Assembly (NCBI GenBank): GCA_031289995.1
Contig: JAITOI010000203.1
Location: 1 to 6,964 of the forward strand
From: Prevotellaceae bacterium
GTDB lineage: Bacteria; Bacteroidota; Bacteroidia; Bacteroidales; UBA932
Reading direction: 5' to 3'
Length of the DNA stretch: 6,964 nucleotides
Shown: positions 1 to 6,604 of the stretch, one piece after another
Numbering within the stretch: position 1 is the first letter of the stretch
How the letters are laid out: each line of letters starts with the position of its first letter
Notes under the pieces: generated by a model
Databases searched by the model: none
Told to the model about the DNA's origin: nothing
Seen by the model: only the letters and a program-made list of their open reading frames with translations
Translations under genes and position numbers: made by a program

Positions 1-1006
1 AAACGCTTGCCAGATGCTCCGCCAAATTCATGTCCACCGGGCAGGCGCGGGAGCAGCGACCGCAGCCGGTGCAGCCGTGCACGCCGAGGCGCTGGGGCAT
101 GTAGGCGAACTTGTGCATCAGCCGCTGACGCCAGCGGGCGTGCTGTGTGGGGCGCGGGTTGTGGCCGGAGGTGTGCAGCGTGAAGAGCGACAGGCCGCAC
201 GAATCCCAGCAGCGCAGGCGGTCGCCGTGGCTGAGAGTACGGGCGTTTTCCTGCACGTCGAAGCAGGCGCAGGTGGGGCACACAAAGGCGCACGAGCCGC
301 AGCCAATGCAGCGCGAGGACTGCGTGAGCCATGCCTCGCTGCCGAACATGGTGGCCATTTTTTTCTTCAGCTCGTCGAGGTTGAACCGGACGGACACCTC
401 GGCCAAAGCCGCGTCCTTGCTGGCGTTGGCGGGTGCGGGTTGTAGCAGGGAGGCGTAGCGCTCGGCGAGCTGCTGGCCCTTGTCGGTAGCGACTTCTACG
501 AGGTAGCCGTCGGCAAGCGGCGTGAGCAGCATGTCGCTACCCGAGGCGCTGCCCGGATGCCCGCCCACCGAGGTGCAAAAGCAGTACTCGTCGGCGGCGG
601 TGCAGCTAAGGGTGATGAGGGTGGTGCGCTTCATTCGCTCGTTGAACGGCAGGTCGCTGACGTCCCAGTTGAAGATGGCCGAGAGGGGCGCAAAACCCGC
701 AGCGTCGCAGGGATGCAGGCCGAACACGATGGTTGGCGGCAGCGCGTCGGCATCGTAGTCGCTCAGCTCCAGCTTGCCCTGCTGCTTGGCGTACGAGAAC
801 AATTTTTCGGTGCGCGGGAAGGCGACTTTTTTCACCGACTGCGTAGTCTGCACGTGCTTCAGCGAGATGCTGTCGGCGCTGCTCACGCGCTCAAAGCTCA
901 GCTTTCCGTTGTCGGCTTCGACCGGTGCGAGCACGCGGTGCCCATCGCTCAGCAGCTGTGCCAGCAAGGCTTTCAGCGTTTCCTTAGGGATGAATTTTTG
1001 CTCCAT
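1..1006 (-). CDS. flxB: FlxB-like 4Fe-4S dicluster electron-transfer subunit (AsrA / hydrogenase-beta-like), C-terminus outside the window
   Basis: This frame is open from an ATG at 1006 to the left edge, giving 335 codons with no stop, so the C-terminus is missing. Two ferredoxin motifs are visible: C233-C236-C239-C243 followed by C246 and C248, and C312-C315-C318-C322, the latter ending CP. Upstream, GLHPCD (95-101) and a Cys-rich stretch (C135, C142, C144, then GGHP) are hallmarks I associate with the family of anaerobic sulfite reductase subunit A and the beta subunit of soluble NiFe hydrogenases. Such proteins carry electrons between an FAD/NAD(P) subunit and a partner enzyme in the cytoplasm. 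It starts 22 nt after the flxC-like gene, in the same operon as hdrCBA, which favours FlxB of an Flx-Hdr complex over a sulfite reductase or hydrogenase subunit. No hydrogenase large subunit or sirohaem subunit is in view. The family call is firm; the exact name is an inference from gene order. Confidence 0.82.
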   Translation of the reverse strand, partial: MEQKFIPKETLKALLAQLLSDGHRVLAPVEADNGKLSFERVSSADSISLKHVQTTQSVKKVAFPRTEKLFSYAKQQGKLELSDYDADALPPTIVFGLHPCDAAGFAPLSAIFNWDVSDLPFNERMKRTTLITLSCTAADEYCFCTSVGGHPGSASGSDMLLTPLADGYLVEVATDKGQQLAERYASLLQPAPANASKDAALAEVSVRFNLDELKKKMATMFGSEAWLTQSSRCIGCGSCAFVCPTCACFDVQENARTLSHGDRLRCWDSCGLSLFTLHTSGHNPRPTQHARWRQRLMHKFAYMPQRLGVHGCTGCGRCSRACPVDMNLAEHLASV

Positions 1007-1028
1007 GGCTACTCGTTATTTTCGTTGG

Positions 1029-1814
1029 TCAGATGATAAAATTTTCCTTGTCGTTGGGCGCAAACGTGGAGAGGACGCTGCCCTTGTCGGGCGCATCGCC
1101 GAACTGCTCGCTGACGGTGGCGTAGATTTTGTGCGACAGGATGTGTATCGGCAGCCCCAGCGGGCAGGCGGCTCCGCAGGCTCCGCAGTCGGAGCATCGG
1201 CCGGCGAGGTGCATCACGCGGTTGATTTGCCACTCCATGTTGGCGGCGGTGGCGGCCCAGGGCTGCACCCACTGCGGGCGGTTGACCTCCACGATGCACT
1301 TGGTGCAGTAGCACAGCGGGCAGGCGGCGCGGCAGGCGTAGCAGCGGAAGCATTTGGACAGCTCGCGCGTCCAGTACTGCCATCGTTCGGCGGCACTCAT
1401 CGCCTCCAGCTCCTTCACCCATTGGCTCTCCACCTGCCTGTCGGGCGCGGCGGCGGAGGCCAGATGCAGCCTCAGCTCAGCGATGGAGGAGAGGGGCACG
1501 AGCGAGCCGTTGTGGAGGGTAAAAATGCTGAGCTCGCCGTCGCGCAGCTGCTCCTCGTCGCAGAGGCGGGCGATGCTTCGCAGCGCGTAGTACGAGGCGG
1601 CGATGCCAACCTTGCGCCCCGCGACAAGGTCTTTGTGCGTGAGGTAGACGGCGAGGTTTCCGGTGCAGCACTCGTCGAAGATGAGGCGGTCGGCCTCGTC
1701 CATGCCGCGCACAAACAGGGGTCGCGGCAGTCGCGTACCTTTTTCGTAGCCGATAAAAAGGTCGATGTCGCCGCTTGCGAGCAGCGATTTTACACGGTTT
1801 CGTAGCTCAATCAT
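1029..1814 (-). CDS. flxC: FlxC-like 4Fe-4S dicluster protein (FrhB/FdhB-like motif)
   Basis: Protein of 261 aa. Residues 1-120 form a domain without a metal motif except the pair C49-C50. Residues 155-173 carry C155-C158-C161-C165, followed by PLCYC (C168, C170) and C173, an extended Cys cluster resembling beta subunits of F420-dependent and formate dehydrogenases. Residues 207-217 carry a second CxxCxxCxxxCP set. It should therefore hold at least two [4Fe-4S] clusters and act as a cytoplasmic electron-transfer subunit. The ATG overlaps the stop of the mvhD/flxD-like gene as ATGA, and a strong Shine-Dalgarno sequence lies 6 nt before it, so the start is secure. Position between FlxD-like and FlxB-like genes in an operon with hdrABC matches FlxC of the FlxABCD-HdrABC system. 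The dicluster assignment is seen in the sequence; the FlxC name rests on context. Confidence 0.84.
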   Translation of the reverse strand: MIELRNRVKSLLASGDIDLFIGYEKGTRLPRPLFVRGMDEADRLIFDECCTGNLAVYLTHKDLVAGRKVGIAASYYALRSIARLCDEEQLRDGELSIFTLHNGSLVPLSSIAELRLHLASAAAPDRQVESQWVKELEAMSAAERWQYWTRELSKCFRCYACRAACPLCYCTKCIVEVNRPQWVQPWAATAANMEWQINRVMHLAGRCSDCGACGAACPLGLPIHILSHKIYATVSEQFGDAPDKGSVLSTFAPNDKENFII

Positions 1815-2287
1815 GGTTGTCCTCCTCCTTGGTTAGGTTGCGTTAGCACATCTTCGTTTCCGCTCTGGTATTGGGCTGCGAGGCGGTAGTCGGTGTAGGG
1901 TCCGAGCTCGCGAATGGAGGCCACGGTGCTGTTCACCACCTCGGCCCACTTTGCTCCTTCGGCAGCCGACACCCACGAAAATCGTATGCGCCGCACGTCC
2001 ACGCCCATAAAGTCGAGCAGCTCGCGCAGCAGCATCCACCGGCGTCGCGCGTGAAAGTTGCCGCTGGTGTAGTGGCAGTCGTTGGGGTGGCATCCCGACA
2101 CGATGATGCCGTCGCAGCCGCTGGCAAAGGCTTTTAGCAGCAGCATAAAGTCGATGCGTCCGGTGCACGGAAAGCGCACAATCTTTACGTTTGCCGCGTA
2201 CTTGATGCGGCTCGTGCCGGTGAGGTCGGCGCCCGCGTAGGTGCACCAGTTGCACACGAAGGCAAGTATTTTCGGTTCAAATTCCAT
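1811..2287 (-). CDS. flxD: MvhD/FlxD-type hydrogenase iron-sulfur subunit ([2Fe-2S])
   Basis: Protein of 158 aa, the usual size for the MvhD family. The signature cysteines are present: C12-W-C15 in an FVCNWC context, C41 in FPCTGR, and C66/C71 in GCHPNDCHY. In methanogens MvhD carries a [2Fe-2S] cluster and links the hydrogenase to HdrA; in the bacterial Flx-Hdr system FlxD has the same place between the NADH-oxidising Flx module and HdrA. It begins 31 nt after hdrA and ends in an ATGA overlap with the flxC-like gene, so the three are likely co-translated. The ATG at 2287 has no clear ribosome-binding site, but the family motif starts ten residues in, so the start is sound. No hydrogenase structural genes are in view, so FlxD fits better than MvhD. 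Confidence 0.92.
   Translation of the reverse strand: MEFEPKILAFVCNWCTYAGADLTGTSRIKYAANVKIVRFPCTGRIDFMLLLKAFASGCDGIIVSGCHPNDCHYTSGNFHARRRWMLLRELLDFMGVDVRRIRFSWVSAAEGAKWAEVVNSTVASIRELGPYTDYRLAAQYQSGNEDVLTQPNQGGGQP
1821..1830 (-). promoter_or_regulatory. Strong Shine-Dalgarno sequence for the flxC-like gene, inside the flxD coding end
   Basis: Read on the minus strand this is AAGGAGGAGG, ending 6 nt before the ATG at 1814. It is the only extended match to the anti-Shine-Dalgarno in the window; other starts have weak or no match, which is usual in Bacteroidota. It lies within the last codons of the flxD-like gene, where it encodes most of the Gly run near the C-terminus. With the ATGA overlap it fixes the flxC start. 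Confidence 0.8.
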
Positions 2288-2318
2288 ATCGCATTTCGGT
2301 TTTTGCGTAGCTGAAAAA

Positions 2319-4316
2319 TCACTCGTTTATCGACATCACTTCGGCAAACAGCTGCTCGTTGCTGAAGCCCTGCATGTCGATGGATTTGGAGCGGCAGAAC
2401 GACACGCAGGTGCCGCAGCCCTGGCACAGCCCAGGGTTCACCTTAGCCAGCAGCTTGAGCGTTCGGCCCGCGCGGTCTTTGATTTCCTCGCGCTCGATGG
2501 CCTGGTAGGGGCAGGCCGTTTGGCACATGAAGCAGCCCACGCAGGTGGAAAATTCGGGCGGCGCCGAGCGGTTGACCACCGCCACCAGCGGCTCGCGCGT
2601 GAGCTCGCTGTTGGAGAACAAGCCAATCACCTTGGCAGCTGCGCCCGAGGCGGCCGCCACCGTTTCGGGAATGTCTTTGGGAGCCTGGCACGCGCCGCAG
2701 AGGTAGATGCCTGCGGTGTTGGTTTCAACGGGCTTGAGCTTGGGGTGAGCTTCGGCAAAAAACTTGTACGCATCGTACGACACGTGCAATTTTTGCGCCA
2801 GCTCTTCGGAGCCTTTGTTGGCTACGCCGGCGGTTGCCAGCACCACCATGTCGGCTTCGACCTCCAGCTGCCGCCCGCCCAGCAGCGTGTCGGCGCCGCA
2901 CACCACCAGCTTGCCGTTTTTTTCGTACACCCTCGCCACGCGGCTGCGGACGTAGCGTGCGCCGTCTTCCTCGATGGCGCGTCGCACAAATTCTTCGTAG
3001 TTTTTTCCGGCTGCACGGATGTCCATGTAGAACACGTGAGCCTCGCCGCCGTGCACCTTGTGGCGGTAGAGCATGGCGTGCTTGGCGGTGTACATGCAGC
3101 AAATTTTCGAGCAGTAGGGCAGTCCTTTTGCGGGGTCGCGCGAGCCTGCACAGGCGATGAACACTACCTTTTGCGGCACGGTGCCGTCCGATGGTCGGCG
3201 AATTTCGCCCAGCGTTGGACCGGAGGCCGACGCCAGCCGCTCGAACTGCAAGCCGGTAATCACGTCCTTGAATTTGCCGTAGCCGTACTCCGGAAAGAAG
3301 TCGGGCTGAAGCACGTCAAAGCCCGTGGCCACAACGATTGCGCCCACATCCTCGCTCAGCAATTCGTCGGGCTTGTCGAACTCAATGGCTTCGGTGGGGC
3401 ATGTTTTTTGGCAGATTTTGCACGCGCCTTTGGTGTAGTAGTTGCAGCTGATTTTATCTATCACCGGCTTGTTGGGCACAGCCTGCGGAAAGGGCGAGTA
3501 GATGGCGGTGCGAAGGCCCATGCCGGCGTTGAACTCGCTCGGGATTTTTTTCTTCGGACACTTGCCCCAGCACGCCCCGCAGCCGGTGCACTTCTTGTGG
3601 TCAACGCTCTTGGCGCGGAGCCGAATGGTGGCCTTAAAGTTGCCGATAAAGCCCTCCAGCTTCTCGAGCTCGGCGTAGGTGTAGAGCGTGATGTTGGGGT
3701 GCTGCGCCACGTCCACCATGCGCGGCGTGAGGATGCACTGCGAGCAGTCGAGCGTGGGAAAAGTTTCGGACAGCTGCGACATGTGCCCGCCAATGGAGGC
3801 GTCGCGCTCCACCAAAATAACCTTCTGTCCGGCGCTCGCAATGTCAAGCGCAGCCTGTATTCCCGCAATGCCGCCACCGAGCACCAGCGCCTTCTTTACG
3901 ATGGGCACTTTGATGGCGTTGAGCGGCTTGTTGCGCTTCACTTTTTCGACCAGCATACGGGTGAGGTCGATGGCTTTTCCGGTGGTGGTTTCGCTCTTTT
4001 CGTGCACCCACGAGCAGTGCTCGCGCAGGTTGGTAATTTCGCACATGTAGGGGTTCAATCCCGCTTCGGCACAGGCTTTGCGGAAGGTAGGCTCGTGCAT
4101 GCGCGGCGAGCATGCAGCCACCACCACGCCCGTCAAACTGTGCTCCCTGATGGCGTCCTTGATGAGCGACTGCCCCGGGTCGGAGCACATGTACTTGTAG
4201 CTGGCGCTATGTGCCACGCCGTCGAGCTTGCCCAGCTCGGCAGCAACCTTTTCGCAGTCAACGGTGGCGCTTATATTTTCGCCGCAATGGCAAACAAACA
4301 CTCCAATTTTCGACAT
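2319..4316 (-). CDS. hdrA: Heterodisulfide reductase subunit A (HdrA), FAD and iron-sulfur bifurcating subunit
   Basis: Protein of 665 aa, full length for HdrA. Order of domains: an N-terminal Cys-containing HdrA domain (1-140; C9, C11, C44, C69, C82, C92, C101); a Rossmann FAD-binding fold with GGGIAG at 147-152 and its acidic end at E170; the HdrA-specific DCSQC (C191, C194) before ILTPRM; an inserted ferredoxin domain with C243-C246-C249-C253 and C291-x7-C299-C302-C306; the rest of the thioredoxin-reductase-like fold with YCSKICC (402-407) and the CGAC motif at 540-543 before QAPKDIP; and a C-terminal ferredoxin domain with C592-C595-C598-C602 and C631-C634-C637-C641. HdrA is the flavin-based bifurcation site in characterised Hdr complexes: electrons arrive through MvhD/FlxD and split between ferredoxin and HdrB/HdrC. 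The ATG at 4316 lies 14 nt after the hdrB stop. No motif Cys is missing, no selenocysteine UGA is present, and MvhD is not fused. Confidence 0.96.
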   Translation of the reverse strand: MSKIGVFVCHCGENISATVDCEKVAAELGKLDGVAHSASYKYMCSDPGQSLIKDAIREHSLTGVVVAACSPRMHEPTFRKACAEAGLNPYMCEITNLREHCSWVHEKSETTTGKAIDLTRMLVEKVKRNKPLNAIKVPIVKKALVLGGGIAGIQAALDIASAGQKVILVERDASIGGHMSQLSETFPTLDCSQCILTPRMVDVAQHPNITLYTYAELEKLEGFIGNFKATIRLRAKSVDHKKCTGCGACWGKCPKKKIPSEFNAGMGLRTAIYSPFPQAVPNKPVIDKISCNYYTKGACKICQKTCPTEAIEFDKPDELLSEDVGAIVVATGFDVLQPDFFPEYGYGKFKDVITGLQFERLASASGPTLGEIRRPSDGTVPQKVVFIACAGSRDPAKGLPYCSKICCMYTAKHAMLYRHKVHGGEAHVFYMDIRAAGKNYEEFVRRAIEEDGARYVRSRVARVYEKNGKLVVCGADTLLGGRQLEVEADMVVLATAGVANKGSEELAQKLHVSYDAYKFFAEAHPKLKPVETNTAGIYLCGACQAPKDIPETVAAASGAAAKVIGLFSNSELTREPLVAVVNRSAPPEFSTCVGCFMCQTACPYQAIEREEIKDRAGRTLKLLAKVNPGLCQGCGTCVSFCRSKSIDMQGFSNEQLFAEVMSINE

Positions 4317-4330
4317 CTTCGCTTCGGTAT

Positions 4331-5182
4331 TTAGTGGGACAAAAATTTGGCCTCGACAAACAGCTTGTGCAGCCCCAGCTCCTTTGGGCTGATGCCCAGG
4401 GCGAGGCCGATTGCCTGCGTGATGTAGAGCACGGGGATGCTGATTTTTTGCTGCAGGTAGCGGTTGATGTGCGGGCGGCGCATGTCGAGATTGGCCTGGC
4501 ACATCGGGCAGGCGACGATGATGGCTTCCGCGCCGCGGTCGGCGGCATCCCTCAGAATTTTGCCCGACAGCTCGGCCACCACGTCGGTGCGCGACACGGA
4601 AAATCCTGCACCGCAGCACTCGGTTTTGAACCCCCAGTCGAGCGAGGTGGCGCCAATACTGCGCATCAGCTCGTCCATCGACTGCGGGTCTTCTACGCGG
4701 TCAAACTGCAGCACGTCATGCGGTCGCACGAGCAGGCAGCCGTAGTAGCACGCCACCTTGCGGGCAAAGGGCTGGCAGGCTTTGGCGCTGAGCTGGGCTG
4801 CCACGTACTTGTCGATAAATTGCATCACGTTGAGCACGCGCAGGCGGCATCCCAGCTGGGCTTGCAGCTTGTCCTCGAGCTTGCGCTTCAGCTCCGCGTC
4901 GTGGCTCAGCGCGTGCTGCGCCACGCTCAGGCGGTTGTAGCAGGCGGCGCAGGGCACCAGCAGCTCGTCCATGCCCTGCCTTTCGGCCTGCGCCAAAATG
5001 CGGGCGGGTAGCGCCAGCGCCAGCTCGTGGTTGAGGTTGTGCGCGGCGGTGGCGCCGCAGCAATTCCAGTCGGACAGCTCGACCGGCGTGATGCCAAACG
5101 CCTTGGCGAGCGCCAGCGTGGACTGCGCGTAGTCCGACGAGGTTCCGCTCAGCGAGCAGCCTGGGTAAAATCCTATTTCCAT
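4331..5182 (-). CDS. hdrB: Heterodisulfide reductase subunit B (HdrB), catalytic disulfide reductase with two CCG domains
   Basis: Protein of 283 aa. Both CCG repeats are complete: C9, C41-C42-G, C78-xx-C81 in the N-terminal half and C145, C189-C190-G, C225-xx-C228 in the C-terminal half. In structurally studied HdrB these ligate two noncubane [4Fe-4S] clusters that together cleave the disulfide. The presence of both sets argues for an active disulfide reductase. The start MEIGFYPGCS is the standard HdrB N-terminus; its ATG overlaps the end of hdrC by 10 nt, with GGAG just ahead. The frame stays open far upstream through hdrC, but those extra codons are hdrC read out of frame. The natural substrate is unknown: CoM-S-S-CoB is archaeal, and in sulfate reducers DsrC is the proposed partner. 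Confidence 0.96.
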   Translation of the reverse strand: MEIGFYPGCSLSGTSSDYAQSTLALAKAFGITPVELSDWNCCGATAAHNLNHELALALPARILAQAERQGMDELLVPCAACYNRLSVAQHALSHDAELKRKLEDKLQAQLGCRLRVLNVMQFIDKYVAAQLSAKACQPFARKVACYYGCLLVRPHDVLQFDRVEDPQSMDELMRSIGATSLDWGFKTECCGAGFSVSRTDVVAELSGKILRDAADRGAEAIIVACPMCQANLDMRRPHINRYLQQKISIPVLYITQAIGLALGISPKELGLHKLFVEAKFLSH

Positions 5183-5661
5183 AGCTCCGATAGTTGTTTT
5201 TTGCCCTTGATAATTTCGGGTATCAGCGGCAGCTTGCCCTTGAGGTACATGCGCGGCGCAATGTCGAGGTCTTGCAGCAGGTCGAAGGTGCGCAGCTTGT
5301 AGTCGGCCACCAAGCCCAGCTCGTAGAGCCGCCCTGTGAGCCGCACCGAATCGAGGAATGCGCGGTGGAAGGCTAGCACTTTTTTGCTGCGCTTGTTCAC
5401 CATTTTTTTCTCGAGCGCCTGCACGCGCAGCTCGTCCATCAGCTGCGGAATGTCGAGCTGCATCGGGCATCGCGTGAGGCACTGCTGGCACGAGGCGCAG
5501 AGCCAGATGGTTTCGGAGCGCAGCAGGCGGTTGAGGTTTTCGGCGTCGCCAGTTTGCAGCATCCGCATGACGACGCTGGGCGGGTAGTCCATTTGGGCGT
5601 TGAGCGCGCAGCCGGCCGAGCATTTGCCGCACTGGTAGCAGCGGTTGACGTTTAGTTCCAT
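5173..5661 (-). CDS. hdrC: Heterodisulfide reductase subunit C (HdrC), 4Fe-4S dicluster protein
   Basis: Protein of 162 aa from the ATG at 5661. Two cubane motifs are visible: C8-C11-C14-C18 (CYQCGKCSAGC) and C55-C58-C61-C65 followed by P66. In Hdr complexes HdrC carries electrons from HdrA to the catalytic HdrB. The C-terminal 90 residues form the helical tail common in soluble HdrC. It is the first gene of the redox operon and overlaps hdrB by 10 nt. The frame is open upstream to another ATG at 5730, but the 23 extra residues are encoded by the GATTTGCGA repeats and resemble no HdrC N-terminus, so 5661 is preferred. There is no Shine-Dalgarno sequence; the ATG directly follows repeat DNA. 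Confidence 0.93.
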   Translation of the reverse strand: MELNVNRCYQCGKCSAGCALNAQMDYPPSVVMRMLQTGDAENLNRLLRSETIWLCASCQQCLTRCPMQLDIPQLMDELRVQALEKKMVNKRSKKVLAFHRAFLDSVRLTGRLYELGLVADYKLRTFDLLQDLDIAPRMYLKGKLPLIPEIIKGKKQLSELWK

Positions 5662-5714
5662 GATTTGCGATTTGCGATTTTTAGACGTGCGATTTGCGAC
5701 TATGAGATTTGCGA
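5662..5714. repeat. Four copies of GATTTGCGA upstream of hdrC
   Basis: The 9-mer GATTTGCGA occurs at 5662-5670, 5669-5677 (overlapping the first, 7-nt period), 5691-5699 and 5706-5714. The intervening bases are AT-rich and partly similar to the unit. On the minus strand it reads TCGCAAATC and abuts the hdrC start codon. No function can be assigned. It could be slippage-derived filler, or binding sites for an unknown regulator. Confidence 0.75.
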
Positions 5715-5723
5715 CTTCAGCAA

Positions 5724-5769
5724 TTTTCAAATTTTCAAATTTTCAAATTTTCAAATTTTCAAATTTTCA
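5724..5769. repeat. Tandem array of the 8-nt unit TTTTCAAA, overlapping the ftsE stop codon
   Basis: Five perfect head-to-tail copies run from 5724 to 5763, followed by a partial TTTTCA at 5764-5769. The ftsE stop (TCA on this strand, TGA on the coding strand) is the end of that partial copy. On the minus strand the unit is TTTGAAAA. Perfect copies suggest recent slipped-strand expansion, so copy number may differ between strains. Every unit contains AAATTT across its junction, so the array is weakly self-complementary, but it does not form a convincing terminator. Confidence 0.92.
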
Positions 5770-6489
5770 TCCCTCGGCTTCCTCATTTTCGAAGAGGGTG
5801 AGGTCAATTTCCTCGTGCTCTCCGATCTCGTTTACGCGGCCTTTTTCGCACTTGATGGTGCGCTTGGGGAAGCGTCGCAGGAGGCTGTAGTTGTGGGTTG
5901 CCATCATCACGGAGTGCCCGTTATGGCTGATGTCGTTGAGCACGGCCATGATTTCTTCGGAGGTTTCGGGGTCGAGATTTCCGGTCGGTTCGTCGGCAAG
6001 AATCACCTCCGGGTCGTTGAGCAAAGCGCGGGCAATGACCACGCGCTGCTGCTCGCCACCCGACAGCTGGTGCGGCATTTTGTGGCTCTTGTGCTCGAGG
6101 TTGACCTTCTGCAGCACGCTACGGATGCGCTCCTTGATGTCGCTCTTGTTGGTCCAGCCGGTGGCGCGGAGCACGAAGTGGAGGTTGTCGTACACGCTGC
6201 GGTCGATGAGCAGCTGGAAGTCCTGGAACACCACGCCGATTTTGCGGCGCAGGTAGGGGATGTGCGACTCGCGGATGCGGTGCAGCTGGTAGCCCACAAT
6301 CCAAGCCTCGCCCCGCTTGAGGCGCAGCTCGGCGTTGAGCGTTTTGATGAGGCTCGATTTGCCGCTGCCCACCTTGCCCACGAGGTAGATGAACTCGCCG
6401 CGCTCGACGCTAAACGTAACGTCGGACAAGATGAGGTGCGGCCCCTGAAAAATGTCCGCTGCCTTGACTTCGATGATGGTATCAAGCAT
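5767..6489 (-). CDS. ftsE: Cell division ATP-binding protein FtsE (ABC transporter ATPase)
   Basis: Protein of 240 aa. The full ABC ATPase set is present: Walker A GKVGSGKS at 38-45, Q-loop Q89 in VVFQDF, signature LSGGEQQR at 142-149, Walker B VILADE at 162-167 with the D-loop NLD just after, and the H-loop H199 in MATHN. The [10 protein letters not shown] stretch (93-102) and overall size fit FtsE, the cytoplasmic ATPase that works with membrane FtsX to control peptidoglycan hydrolases at the division site. LolD- or MacB-type ATPases are the main alternative. FtsX is not adjacent, so it must be encoded elsewhere. The C-terminus ends in a strongly acidic tail after residue 223. The ATG at 6489 starts the family alignment and lies about 20 nt inside the transcript predicted from the -7 box; an in-frame ATG at 6663 is upstream of that promoter and is rejected. 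Confidence 0.9.
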   Translation of the reverse strand: MLDTIIEVKAADIFQGPHLILSDVTFSVERGEFIYLVGKVGSGKSSLIKTLNAELRLKRGEAWIVGYQLHRIRESHIPYLRRKIGVVFQDFQLLIDRSVYDNLHFVLRATGWTNKSDIKERIRSVLQKVNLEHKSHKMPHQLSGGEQQRVVIARALLNDPEVILADEPTGNLDPETSEEIMAVLNDISHNGHSVMMATHNYSLLRRFPKRTIKCEKGRVNEIGEHEEIDLTLFENEEAEG

Positions 6490-6514
6490 AGCTGAAGAAT
6501 AGAGTAGTAGGGCG

Positions 6515-6545
6515 CAAAGGTACGCAAATTTTTGGGGATTGAAAC
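6515..6545 (-). promoter_or_regulatory. Bacteroidota-type promoter for ftsE
   Basis: On the minus strand TACCTTTG (6515-6522) is an exact TAnnTTTG -7 box. A weaker GTTTC (6541-6545) lies 18 nt further upstream and could act as the -33 element. Transcription would start near 6508, giving a leader of about 20 nt before the ftsE ATG at 6489. The -7 match is clear; the -33 element is approximate. Confidence 0.65.
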
Positions 6546-6559
6546 ATGGACGCACGCTT

Positions 6560-6604
6560 GTTGCCATCCGCAGGCAAGCGGTAGCGCAGCCTGCGGACAG
6601 CAAC
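6560..6604. repeat. Interrupted inverted repeat (14 paired bases) in the intergenic region
   Basis: The left arm is GTTGC-CA-TCCGCAGGC and the right arm GCCTGCGGA-CA-GCAAC, around a 13-nt loop. The outer 5 bp and inner 9 bp are perfect and are separated by a symmetrical 2x2 mismatch. It is GC-rich in an otherwise AT-rich spacer. It lies upstream of both divergent promoters, so neither should transcribe it, and there is no U-tract; a dispersed palindromic element or protein-binding DNA is more likely than a terminator. Confidence 0.7.

Noticed and set aside
774..1805. 343-codon plus-strand open frame antisense to the flxC-like gene and the start of flxB
   Set aside because: Same cause; it crosses two convincing minus-strand genes and shows no recognisable domain.
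1..2287. NiFe hydrogenase or anaerobic sulfite reductase operon
   Set aside because: The FlxB- and FlxD-like genes belong to families shared with those enzymes, but no hydrogenase large subunit or sirohaem reductase is present, and hdrABC is directly linked.
2241..4334. Very long plus-strand open frame (697 codons) antisense to hdrA
   Set aside because: Its product is low-complexity (rich in Ala, Gly, His, Val) with no family motif, and it is explained by GC-rich third positions of hdrA, whose own product has every expected motif.
5183..5632. Upstream start for hdrB at 5632
   Set aside because: The extra codons are hdrC in another frame and give Arg/Ala-rich low-complexity sequence; HdrB proteins begin just before the first CCG-domain Cys, as at 5182.
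5724..5769. CRISPR array or intrinsic terminator at the TTTTCAAA repeats
   Set aside because: Units are 8 nt with no spacers, and there is no GC-rich stem followed by a U-run.
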